DNA of 8,233 nucleotides from an uncultured Planctomycetaceae bacterium (GCA_947307005.1 CAMZHY010000146.1:1-8233); one strand, 5' to 3'; shown: positions 1 through 6,938, counted from the first letter of the stretch. Translations and numbers: made by a program. Notes: generated from the sequence alone by a model not told the origin.

Positions 1-681
1 GAATCGGTTCGCTTCTTCGGATACGAGGGAGACAAAGCCAAGTTTGACGGTTCGGATTTCCGTGAAATCACGAGATGGACCGCTCCGAGCCAATCGTGCA
101 CGACGCTCGATTTCCACTCGGACCGAGATCCCGCGACGGGACGTTGCACGTCGACGTTCCTTGCGGTCGGCGGACGGAACGCCGCGTGGGTCTGGGACGT
201 TGTGAGCGGCGACCCGCCGAGAGTCTTTCGCCTGACGGACAAAGGCGGAAGCGTTCCGCGCCGCGTTCGCGCCGTCGCCTTCTCGCCCAACGGTCAGCGT
301 CTCGCCGTCGCGGGAGACGCCAATCAGATTCAGGTCTGGGATCTCGCGACCAATAAGTCTATCGGAATCAGTCTTTCGAGTCCCGAAAAGGACGACGCGA
401 GGAGCGCGGTCCGTAAAATTTTCTCCATGACGTTTACGGACGACAATACTCTCGCGACGGGAGACAGCGCCAACGACGTCATCCTCTGGAACGTCGAGAC
501 GGGAAAGATGAAGGAGATCGGCAAGGGTCTTGGCAGAAACGAAGCCAAGGACGGCAGAACGGCGCATTCGGGCACGGTCGCCGCGCTCGTCTACGTTGAA
601 AACGAGAATGACGCTACGGCGCCTCGCTCGCTCCTATCCGGCGGTTTTGACACGCTCGTCATCCGCTGGCGGTTGCCCTAA
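1..681 (+). CDS. WD40 repeat protein, C-terminal part (5' end outside window)
   Basis: The frame is open from the first base to the TAA at 679-681, giving 226 residues of a protein that begins upstream. Four WD40 blades are visible, with closing strands VWD (residues 64-66), VWD (112-114), LWN (162-164) and IRW (221-223). The best-formed blade runs from VAFSPNGQRLAVAG to IQVWDL (about 92-115). The protein ends three residues after the last blade, as expected when a propeller closes at the C-terminus. WD40 propellers are protein-interaction scaffolds. In planctomycetes they often occur as C-terminal halves of large proteins, sometimes behind a kinase or cytochrome-like domain, but nothing upstream is visible here, so the specific role is unknown. 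The GTG at 202 is only an internal codon and not a credible start, because the first blade lies before it. No signal peptide or membrane segment is present in the visible part. Confidence 0.88.
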   Translation, partial: ESVRFFGYEGDKAKFDGSDFREITRWTAPSQSCTTLDFHSDRDPATGRCTSTFLAVGGRNAAWVWDVVSGDPPRVFRLTDKGGSVPRRVRAVAFSPNGQRLAVAGDANQIQVWDLATNKSIGISLSSPEKDDARSAVRKIFSMTFTDDNTLATGDSANDVILWNVETGKMKEIGKGLGRNEAKDGRTAHSGTVAALVYVENENDATAPRSLLSGGFDTLVIRWRLP

Positions 682-986
682 TTTTCGGAAAAACTTTCCA
701 AGTCGACGAAATTAACGATTTTTAGTGGCGCGTCAAAGGGATTTGGTCGATACGAGGCTTGGGGAGTTCTCATTTTACGACCTCCATTCACACGCTTTCG
801 TTTCGGAATACGGCGTTTTAGCTCGTCGCATCCCTGAAACGATCGACGCGTCTGCGGCGTGGGATAGATTCGTTCGCGATGTTGCGCGACGTTCCAATCG
901 TCTCCGACAGACGCCGACAAATCGCAATGCGTCGATGCAAAAAAAGTTGGAACGAGCCAAGAAGGCCGAGTTCCGGCGTCGACCCG

Positions 987-1015
987 TTTACGGCGGGACG
1001 TCGCGCATATATAGA
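987..1015 (+). promoter_or_regulatory. Candidate sigma70-type promoter of the giant surface-protein gene
   Basis: The -35 candidate is TTTACG at 987-992 (4/6 to TTGACA). A 17-bp spacer separates it from the -10 candidate TATAGA at 1010-1015 (4/6 to TATAAT), inside the AT-rich run catatatagag that stands out from the GC-rich surroundings. Transcription would start near 1022, leaving a leader of about 18 nt that just includes the ribosome binding site. The spacing is ideal but the hexamers are only moderate matches. Confidence 0.35.
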
Positions 1016-1026
1016 GTTAAGCTCGC

Positions 1027-1032
1027 GAAAGG
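1027..1032 (+). promoter_or_regulatory. Ribosome binding site fixing the start at 1040
   Basis: GAAAGG lies 7 nt before ATG 1040. This favours 1040 over the in-frame ATG at 1052, which has no comparable upstream motif. Confidence 0.6.
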
Positions 1033-1039
1033 CTGAAGT

Positions 1040-4000
1040 ATGTCGCTGTTCATGAGGAAAAAAGCGGTCGCTCACGTTTCGTCTTCCAGGTCGAGGAAAC
1101 AGCGAAAACGCGCGGGAGACGTCTCGAACGCGTTCAATCGCCGTTGTCGTTTTGAACCTCTTGAGAAACGCGAATACCTCGCGGCGGATCCCGTTTCCGT
1201 TGGAGTCGTCTATACGGAACAACTCATTGAAGAGCAAGGCGACCGGTTCTACGTGGCGTGGGTCGGCGGCGAATTGGATTCCGGAAACACGACGCTCGAC
1301 TCTATCGTGATTAATCTCGATAAAAACGGCGACGGAGTCCTCGGCGAAGGCGAACCGTTCTTCGATACGGCGCAGGGAGGACTTGGATCCTATACCTCGA
1401 CGCCGTTCCGGGTCGTCGACCAAACGGAAGATATCGGCTATCGCTATCAGGTTGAAGACGGCGGGATGGTTCTTTCGATCTCGTTCACGAACTTCCACGC
1501 GGGCGACCGTTTCGTCTTTGAAATCGACCTTGACGAATTCCAGCCAAATTCCTCGAGCGGAACCGACAACGCGCTCGTCGAAGGCGGCGAAATGGGCGGT
1601 TCGCAAACCAATGGAATCGCCGGCTCGACCGTTTCGGCAATCTTCTCGTCGGATCACTACGTTACGGAAACGTGGACGGGCCTCTTCGTCGACGATTACG
1701 ACGGCGAATACCATCGTTCGGCGGCGCTTTCCAGCGCTTTCGATCGGTCGACTCTCCCTTACGACGTCGACGACGCCAACGAGGGAATCGACCAAGCGGG
1801 CGTTTATTCGGACTTTCCTCTGAGTCCGAAGCCGATTACGATATCGGGCTACGTCTACGCCGACTATGACGTCGACTGCAATTACGACGTCGGCGAAGAC
1901 GATCCGCTCTCGAACGTCCATGTGACGCTCGTCGGCGCCGACGGCTCAGAGCGAACGACCGTCACCGACGTCAACGGCTACTACGAGTTTAACGACGAAA
2001 ACCTCCTCCCCGGCGCTTATCAGATCTTCTCCGAGTCGAATCTTGTTTCCCCGGAAGGCTGGCAGTATTTCGACTTCTGCGCCAAAGGCGGCGAGTACGG
2101 CGAGAAAATTTCTCCCGTCGAAATCGACGTCGACGGTATGCAAGGGGGCGACGCCGCGACTCAGAACAACTTCGCGAAAGTTCTCAAAGCCTCCGTTGAA
2201 GGATACGTCTTCGAAGACCTCAACGATCGCAATAATAAGGAATTCGGCGAAAGTTGGAACGGAATCGAATATCCGGCGGTCGTCGAACTCTATCGGATCG
2301 AACGCGACGGCGCGACGGGCGTGGAAACCAAAACGTTCATGGATTCGCAGGTCGTCTCGCCCGACGGTCATTACAAGTTCACGTTCGACGGTTCTTGGAA
2401 CGACGCGGGAACATACCGCATGCTTCCGGGAAGAACCTACGAGATCCGCGAAGTCTTTAATTCGCCGGACTATACGGACGGAAAAGATTACGTCGGCTCC
2501 CTCGGCGGCGTCACGGCAAACGACGTTTTTACAGAAGTCTTCGTCGGATACGGCGAACATGGCGTCGACTACAACTTCGGCGAACTTAAGCTCGGATCGA
2601 TCGCGGGCAACGTCTATGAAGACCGCAACGACAACGGTCTGATCGACGCCGGCGAAAAGGGAATCGCGAACGTGACCGTCGAGCTCTATCAGTGGGACGG
2701 CTCGAGGTACGTCAAGATCGACGAGACCAAGACGGAGGCGGACGGCTCCTACTTCTTCGACGATCTTCCGATCGAGAACGAGTACGCCGTGCGCGAAATC
2801 CAGCCTGACGAATACGACGACGGCAAAGACACTCTGGGCAGCCTCGGCGGCGTCGCGGCGAACGATTACTTCTCTAAGATTGAAGTCGGTTGGGACGACC
2901 ATGGCTACGAGTACAACTTCGGCGAACTCAAGCTCGGGTCGATTGCGGGCAACGTCTACGAGGACCGCAACGACAACGGGCTGATCGACGTCGGCGAAGC
3001 GGGAATCGGAAGCGTGACCGTCGAACTATACGAATGGAACGGAGTCGAATACCGGAAGATTCGCGAGACGCGGACGGCTGAAGACGGCTCCTACTATTTC
3101 GGCGACCTCGATATCAACAAAGAATACGCGGTTCGCGAGAAGCAGCCGGAGAATTACGACGACGGTAAAGACGCGGCGGGCAGCCTCGGCGGCGTCGTAA
3201 CGAACGACGAAATCGCCGCGATTCCGGTTCAGTGGGACGACCATGGCGTCGACTACAACTTTGGAGAGCTTAAACTCGGCTCAATCTCCGGCTACGTTTA
3301 TCACGACGTCGACGACAACGGCGTCCGTGAGATCGACGATCCGCCGATTGAAAACGTCACGGTCGAGCTGTATCAGCTCGTCGACGGCGAATACGTCAAG
3401 ATTAACGAAACGAAGACCGATGCAAACGGCTTCTACAAGTTTGATTCGCTCGACATCGAACAAACGTACGCCGTCAAAGAAATCCAGCCCGAGGGGTGGA
3501 TCGACGGTAAAGACACGGCGGGCAGCCTCGGCGGCGTCGTTACCGACGACAATATCTCCGACGTTCCCGTCAAATGGGACGATCGAGGCGTCGAATACAA
3601 CTTTGGCGAGCTCCTCCCGATTGGGTCGCTAAGCGGCTACGTCTATGAGGACGACAACGACAACGGCGTGAAGGACGAAGGGGAAGCGGGCATTGGGAAG
3701 ACGCTCATCCAGCTCTTCGTCGTCGACGACGACGGAATCGCAAGATTCGTCGATTCGAGACTGACCGACTCCGAAGGTTACTACGAGTTCGAGTCGCTCG
3801 AAGGCAATAGAACGTACGTTCTTCGCGAAACGCAACCGACGGACTACTACGACGGTAAAGACGCCGTCGGAATGATTTTCGGGGCGCCGGTCGGCGCGCT
3901 CGGCGAGAACGACGAGATCGTCGATATTGATCTGCCTCATAGGGGAGTCGGCGTTCACTACGACTTCGGCGAGCTTCGACCGGGCGCAATTTCCGGCTAC

Positions 4001-5758
4001 GTTTACGTCGATCGCAACGACAACGGACTCAGAGAGCCGGAACTCGGCGAGGCGGGCATTCCGCAAACAATTGTCACGCTTCAGATTCTCAACGAGGAAA
4101 CGGGGCGGTACGAAGATACGGGGCGCGTCCTTGCGACAAACGAAGCGGGGTATTACGTCTTCGACAATCTTCAACCGTCGCGCGTATATCGCGTCGTCGA
4201 AACGCAGCCAGCCAACTATAAAGACGGCAAGGACACGGCGGGAACGCTCGGCGGAATCGCGGGGAACGACGTTATCTCGTCGATTCCCGTCGCGCCCGGC
4301 AATTTTGGGCTTGAATACAATTTTGGCGAACGTCTCAAGCCCGACATTCCCGACGTTCCGCCCCAAACGCCTCCCGTTACGGTTCCGAACAACCTTTGGG
4401 GCGCGGCGCCGACTTCGTTCCCGTACATCTGGTACCAGCCGACGATCCCCGGCAGCATGACGACGCTCTACGGCGGCGGAGGCGGTTTTACGGAAAATTA
4501 CACGTGGAAACTCAGCGTCGTCAACGGCGGTTCTCCGCGATACAAGTTCAACGATCTGGGTTCGGCGATTAACCGCGCTCAGGACTTCGCCGACGGCGGT
4601 TACGTTGCAATGAGATCCGACGACGTAAACGGTTACGAGTACGTCAACGCGACGGCGACGAGCGGCTCGAGGAACGACGCGGTCGACGACTTCACGGCGC
4701 GAGACGGCGTGTGGTTCTTTAAGGGCCAAAAGAAACGATTTGGACTCCTCGACGCCCAACCGATTGTCGGCGACTGGGACGGCGACGGAAACGACGACGT
4801 CGGAGTCTTTGTTAAAGGCGACTGGTACCTCGTCGAAGGCGATTGGTTCGTCAATCCGGAATACAAAGGCAGATTCAGTCTGCGCGCAAAACTTGGCGAT
4901 TCGCGAGACCAAGCGGTCACGGGAGACTGGGACGGCGATGGCAAGACCGATATCGCGATCTTCGGCGCTCACACGAACGACGAACAGCAGGTCGTCAACT
5001 CGGAACTGGGACTCCCCGGCGACTGGAACGAAGGCGAAGGGTATTCGACCGAAGAGACGACGACGTCCGTTACGTCGACGATCGGCCAATACGTCAACGC
5101 GGCCGCGACCAAACGCGGCGCGAGAACCGAACACGTCTCCACACTCACGCGCGGCAAGAACCTGCCGCCTTCCAAGGAACTCTTCGAATCGCCGGACGCC
5201 AACGTGCGCTCCGTCTTTGATCCTTCAAGCCTTAGAAGAGATAGCGCCGGTTCAACCTCGTCCGCGAGTTTGTACGACGCCCGCGAGGACCTTGTCGACC
5301 ACATCTTCCGTTTCGGCGGTCAAGGCGACGTCGCAATCTCGGGAGACTGGAACGGCGACGGTCATTCTCAGATCGGGTTCTATAACAACGGCGTGTGGAC
5401 TCTCGATATGAACGGCAACGGTCGTATCGATTCCGGCGACAGGACCATTAGAGGCTTCGGCGGCGACGGCGCGATTCCGGTCGTTGGAGACTGGGACGGC
5501 GACGGAATCGACACGCTCGGATACTTCAAAGAGGGAGAATGGACGCTCGATATTCACGGCAACCGCAGCGACGTTAGACAAGATTCGCTCGACGATTCTT
5601 ATCGATACCAGGACGGCGACATTCCGGTTGTCGGAGACTTCGACGGCGACGGCGTCGACGAAATCGCAGTTTACCGAAGTTCCCAGGAGCCCGCGTCGAA
5701 TGAAAAAGTCGACGTTCAGGCGCCGAAGACCGAATCCGTCGGCGGCGACCCCATTTAA
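1040..5758 (+). CDS. Giant planctomycete secreted/surface protein: SdrD-like B-domain array plus FG-GAP/VCBS-like repeats
   Basis: This 1572-residue protein is probably exported and structural or adhesive. Residues 1-37 are strongly basic with no hydrophobic core, followed by FEPLEKREYLAAD (38-50), the planctomycete LEPR/LEDRRLL-type N-terminal motif. Residues 51-265 form a domain I associate with such proteins; it includes an EF-hand-like loop DKNGDGVLGEGE (94-105) and VEGGEMGGSQ near 180-189. About seven SdrD/Cna-B-like domains start near residues 268, 384, 519, 633, 747, 862 and 982. Most carry a Ca-loop-like DxNDNGxxDxGE; the last six end in DGKD-xx-GSLGGV and YNFGE signatures. A Pro-rich linker follows at about 1100-1120. 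The C-terminal region has GDxxGDG repeats at 1245, 1296, 1436, 1484 and 1533, like an FG-GAP/VCBS propeller, with a Ser/Thr-rich insert at about 1335-1425. There is no LPxTG, C-terminal membrane helix or dockerin, so the attachment mode is unknown. Composition is very acidic with few Cys, typical of extracellular Ca-binding proteins. Ligand and exact role are unknown. Confidence 0.92.
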   Translation: MSLFMRKKAVAHVSSSRSRKQRKRAGDVSNAFNRRCRFEPLEKREYLAADPVSVGVVYTEQLIEEQGDRFYVAWVGGELDSGNTTLDSIVINLDKNGDGVLGEGEPFFDTAQGGLGSYTSTPFRVVDQTEDIGYRYQVEDGGMVLSISFTNFHAGDRFVFEIDLDEFQPNSSSGTDNALVEGGEMGGSQTNGIAGSTVSAIFSSDHYVTETWTGLFVDDYDGEYHRSAALSSAFDRSTLPYDVDDANEGIDQAGVYSDFPLSPKPITISGYVYADYDVDCNYDVGEDDPLSNVHVTLVGADGSERTTVTDVNGYYEFNDENLLPGAYQIFSESNLVSPEGWQYFDFCAKGGEYGEKISPVEIDVDGMQGGDAATQNNFAKVLKASVEGYVFEDLNDRNNKEFGESWNGIEYPAVVELYRIERDGATGVETKTFMDSQVVSPDGHYKFTFDGSWNDAGTYRMLPGRTYEIREVFNSPDYTDGKDYVGSLGGVTANDVFTEVFVGYGEHGVDYNFGELKLGSIAGNVYEDRNDNGLIDAGEKGIANVTVELYQWDGSRYVKIDETKTEADGSYFFDDLPIENEYAVREIQPDEYDDGKDTLGSLGGVAANDYFSKIEVGWDDHGYEYNFGELKLGSIAGNVYEDRNDNGLIDVGEAGIGSVTVELYEWNGVEYRKIRETRTAEDGSYYFGDLDINKEYAVREKQPENYDDGKDAAGSLGGVVTNDEIAAIPVQWDDHGVDYNFGELKLGSISGYVYHDVDDNGVREIDDPPIENVTVELYQLVDGEYVKINETKTDANGFYKFDSLDIEQTYAVKEIQPEGWIDGKDTAGSLGGVVTDDNISDVPVKWDDRGVEYNFGELLPIGSLSGYVYEDDNDNGVKDEGEAGIGKTLIQLFVVDDDGIARFVDSRLTDSEGYYEFESLEGNRTYVLRETQPTDYYDGKDAVGMIFGAPVGALGENDEIVDIDLPHRGVGVHYDFGELRPGAISGYVYVDRNDNGLREPELGEAGIPQTIVTLQILNEETGRYEDTGRVLATNEAGYYVFDNLQPSRVYRVVETQPANYKDGKDTAGTLGGIAGNDVISSIPVAPGNFGLEYNFGERLKPDIPDVPPQTPPVTVPNNLWGAAPTSFPYIWYQPTIPGSMTTLYGGGGGFTENYTWKLSVVNGGSPRYKFNDLGSAINRAQDFADGGYVAMRSDDVNGYEYVNATATSGSRNDAVDDFTARDGVWFFKGQKKRFGLLDAQPIVGDWDGDGNDDVGVFVKGDWYLVEGDWFVNPEYKGRFSLRAKLGDSRDQAVTGDWDGDGKTDIAIFGAHTNDEQQVVNSELGLPGDWNEGEGYSTEETTTSVTSTIGQYVNAAATKRGARTEHVSTLTRGKNLPPSKELFESPDANVRSVFDPSSLRRDSAGSTSSASLYDAREDLVDHIFRFGGQGDVAISGDWNGDGHSQIGFYNNGVWTLDMNGNGRIDSGDRTIRGFGGDGAIPVVGDWDGDGIDTLGYFKEGEWTLDIHGNRSDVRQDSLDDSYRYQDGDIPVVGDFDGDGVDEIAVYRSSQEPASNEKVDVQAPKTESVGGDPI
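2594..4330 (+). repeat. Tandem SdrD-like coding repeat, five units of 342-360 bp
   Basis: Five head-to-tail units begin at 2594, 2936, 3278, 3623 and 3983, with lengths of 342, 342, 345, 360 and about 348 bp. Each encodes G-S/A-I/L-x-G-Y/N-V-Y, an acidic loop, a beta-rich core, DGKDxxGxxGG and YNFGE. The first two units are most alike, sharing long runs such as GNVYEDRNDNGLID, with many silent base differences. Two more diverged units precede the array (from about 1841 and 2192). The repeats are in frame and vary around 114-120 residues per domain. Confidence 0.9.
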
Positions 5759-5771
5759 CGTTCGATCCGCG

Positions 5772-5795
5772 AACGCCAACGCCAACGCCAACGCG
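5772..5795 (+). repeat. Hexamer microrepeat (AACGCC)x3 plus AACGCG
   Basis: Three perfect AACGCC copies (5772-5777, 5778-5783, 5784-5789) and a fourth with one change (AACGCG, 5790-5795) lie 13 bp after the stop of the giant gene and before its terminator. This looks like a slippage-prone simple repeat in the 3' untranslated region. Confidence 0.8.
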
Positions 5796-5808
5796 CCAAC
5801 ATAACCGA

Positions 5809-5839
5809 AAAAGCCTGCGTGATTTTCTCGCAGGCTTTT
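5809..5839 (+). terminator. Rho-independent terminator of the giant gene
   Basis: A perfect 11-bp stem, AAAAGCCTGCG (5809-5819) with CGCAGGCTTTT (5829-5839), encloses a 9-nt loop. The 3' arm ends in a T-run, and the matching A-run on the 5' side means the structure could also stop transcripts arriving from the other strand. It begins 50 bp after the giant gene's stop codon. Confidence 0.88.
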
Positions 5840-5843
5840 CCGC

Positions 5844-5849
5844 TATAAT
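5844..5849 (+). promoter_or_regulatory. Perfect TATAAT -10 box, likely promoter of the phosphoesterase gene
   Basis: TATAAT starts 5 bp after the terminator stem. No good TTGACA lies 16-18 bp upstream (candidates such as TGATTT at 5820-5825 are weak), and that position falls inside the terminator loop. Transcription would start near 5856, leaving a leader of about 85 nt before ATG 5940. Confidence 0.5.
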
Positions 5850-5866
5850 AGAAAGAACGCAAGCGA

Positions 5867-5913
5867 CGTCTCGAAATCTTCCCTCGGTCGGCGTCGCGAA
5901 ATCTTTTTCCCTC
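5867..5913 (+). repeat. Imperfect direct repeat in the phosphoesterase leader
   Basis: The first copy is CGTCTCGAAATCTTCCCTC (5867-5885). The second (5892-5913) has the same order of bases with one substitution (T to G at the fifth base) and three extra T before CCCTC. The copies start 25 bp apart, about two and a half helical turns. The second runs into a pyrimidine-rich stretch ending at about 5925. This could be a protein-binding site, an RNA element or a small local duplication. Confidence 0.6.
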
Positions 5914-5927
5914 TCCCCTCGTTTTGC

Positions 5928-5932
5928 AAGGA
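5928..5932 (+). promoter_or_regulatory. Ribosome binding site for the phosphoesterase
   Basis: AAGGA lies 7 nt before ATG 5940, a clear Shine-Dalgarno that supports this start. Confidence 0.75.
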
Positions 5933-5939
5933 AAAACTC

Positions 5940-6881
5940 ATGATTCGATTTGCCGCTATCGCCGACGTCCAATACGCCGACGCGGACGATAAGATTGGTC
6001 GTCATTATCGGGCTTCGTATGAAAAACTGCTCGCGGCGGTCGGCGAGTTTGCAGAGCGGAAGGACGTCGCGTTCGCAATGAACTTCGGCGACGCGTACGA
6101 CCACGATTGGGAGAGCGCGCTCGCGATCCAAGAGCTTTTGCGCGTTTCCGAGGAGCGAGGCAAGCGCAAGTGGCGCCACGTGTTGGGAAACCACGATTTG
6201 TCCGTGCCGCGCGATAACAAGGCGGAAGTCTACGGCGTTTTCCATCTCAAGAAGCCCGGTTATTACGACTTCTCCCTCGTCGACGCCGACGACGAATCGA
6301 ACAAATGGCGCGTCGTCGTTCTCAACGGCAACGAGATCAGTCTCTACGCGGCGGAGAGCGACAAGGAGCGACAAGCGGCGAAAGAGGAACGTTCGAAAAG
6401 AAAACTCGCCGACGGTTCGGATCCTCACGACTACAACGGCTCCGTCTCCGCGACGCAGCTCGAATGGCTCGAGGAGAAACTCAAAGCGGCGGAGAACGAG
6501 GGTCAGAACGTCCTCGTCTGCTCTCATTTTCCGCTCTATGCGAACTCGAAGAGTCTCCACAGCGCCCGAACGCGTCTCGCGTCGCTTGTCAACGTGGGGA
6601 TTTACTATTCGGACCTTGGCGTCTCGACATGGAACGGGCGCGAGATTCTCGACGTTTTAGACCGTCATCCTTGCGTCAAAGCCTATCTGGCGGGACATTT
6701 GCACGAGGGTTCGTACGGAGAGCGCAACAACGTCGTTCACGTGACGTTCCGCGGACTCGTCGAAACGGAGACGACCGCCTACGCGTACGTCGAACTCGGA
6801 AAGACGGCGATTCGCGTCGAGGGCAAGGGCGAGCAGCCTTCCTACGACTTCGAGTTCGCGAAAGAAGAAAAAAAATCCTGA
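5940..6881 (+). CDS. Calcineurin-like metallophosphoesterase, ADPRM-like (Mn-dependent ADP-ribose/CDP-alcohol diphosphatase family)
   Basis: This 313-residue cytosolic enzyme has no signal peptide or membrane segment. The metallophosphoesterase motifs are all present: ADVQYAD (D9, Q11), NFGD (D51), GNHD (83-86), SHFPLY (H196) and GHLH (252-255). The Asp-x-Gln first motif in place of Asp-x-His, the block DYNGSVSATQLEWLEEKL (164-181), and the C-terminal run from HLHEGSYG to RGLVETETTAYAYV and VEGKG match my memory of eukaryotic ADPRM, which hydrolyses ADP-ribose and CDP-choline-type diphosphates to nucleoside monophosphates. That substrate range is therefore the leading guess; bacterial members may differ. 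A charged, Lys/Glu-rich segment (about 140-158) lies where ADPRM has its lid-like insert. The C-terminus ends in a Lys/Glu-rich tail. It follows a terminator and a TATAAT box, so it likely opens its own transcript, with xerD 70 bp downstream. It could instead be a generic phosphodiesterase. Confidence 0.88.
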   Translation: MIRFAAIADVQYADADDKIGRHYRASYEKLLAAVGEFAERKDVAFAMNFGDAYDHDWESALAIQELLRVSEERGKRKWRHVLGNHDLSVPRDNKAEVYGVFHLKKPGYYDFSLVDADDESNKWRVVVLNGNEISLYAAESDKERQAAKEERSKRKLADGSDPHDYNGSVSATQLEWLEEKLKAAENEGQNVLVCSHFPLYANSKSLHSARTRLASLVNVGIYYSDLGVSTWNGREILDVLDRHPCVKAYLAGHLHEGSYGERNNVVHVTFRGLVETETTAYAYVELGKTAIRVEGKGEQPSYDFEFAKEEKKS

Positions 6882-6892
6882 CCATTAAACGA

Positions 6893-6919
6893 GGGCGACG
6901 CGACGGCGCCGCGTCGTCC
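6893..6919 (+). other. GC-rich stem-loop between the phosphoesterase gene and xerD
   Basis: GGGCGACGCG (6893-6902) pairs with CGCGTCGTCC (6910-6919) over 10 bp with one G-T(U) wobble and a 7-nt loop. No T-run follows, so it is not a standard intrinsic terminator. It may reduce read-through, stabilise the upstream transcript or be incidental in GC-rich DNA. Confidence 0.4.
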
Positions 6920-6938
6920 GATCTTCCAACGCTCTGAA

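Larger units (their letters stand above)
682..1039. other. Intergenic stretch with no convincing gene
   Basis: About 358 bp lie between the WD40 stop and the giant gene. A 103-codon frame runs from GTG 725 to TGA 1034-1036, three bases before the next ATG. It has no Shine-Dalgarno sequence before the GTG, uses agg, tta, tca and aga codons more than its neighbours, and shows no domain I recognise, so I do not call it a gene (perhaps 10-15% likely). Just after the WD40 stop, a weak hairpin (GGAAA 687-691 / TTTCC 695-699, 3-nt loop) lacks a T-tract and is not a convincing terminator. The last 50 bases hold the candidate promoter and ribosome binding site of the next gene. Confidence 0.6.

Noticed and set aside
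725..1036. 103-codon plus-strand frame just before the giant gene
   Set aside because: It has a GTG start without a ribosome binding site, codon use unlike its neighbours, and no recognisable domain. It overlaps the candidate promoter and ribosome binding site of the next gene.
818..1921. 367-codon minus-strand open frame covering the intergenic region and the 5' end of the giant gene
   Set aside because: It is another antisense shadow of the same codon bias (Val/Asp/Arg-rich) with no recognisable motif.
2594..4330. CRISPR-like or selfish repeat array
   Set aside because: The repeats are 342-360 bp, contiguous, in frame and encode protein domains, with no spacer structure.
3629..5134. 501-codon open frame on the minus strand inside the giant gene
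   Set aside because: The giant gene is dominated by GAC and GTC, which are reverse complements, so the antisense frame stays open by composition. The product is a Val/Arg/Asp-rich sequence with no domain, and the sense frame has clear domains.
5574..6560. 328-codon minus-strand open frame across the terminator and the phosphoesterase gene
   Set aside because: It runs through an intrinsic terminator and opposite a well-supported enzyme gene, and has no domain or plausible expression context.
6305..6937. 210-codon plus-strand frame overlapping the phosphoesterase and ending inside the xerD ribosome binding site region
   Set aside because: The translation is Arg/Ser/Gly-rich, typical of an off-frame reading, and the overlapped frame has all metallophosphoesterase motifs.
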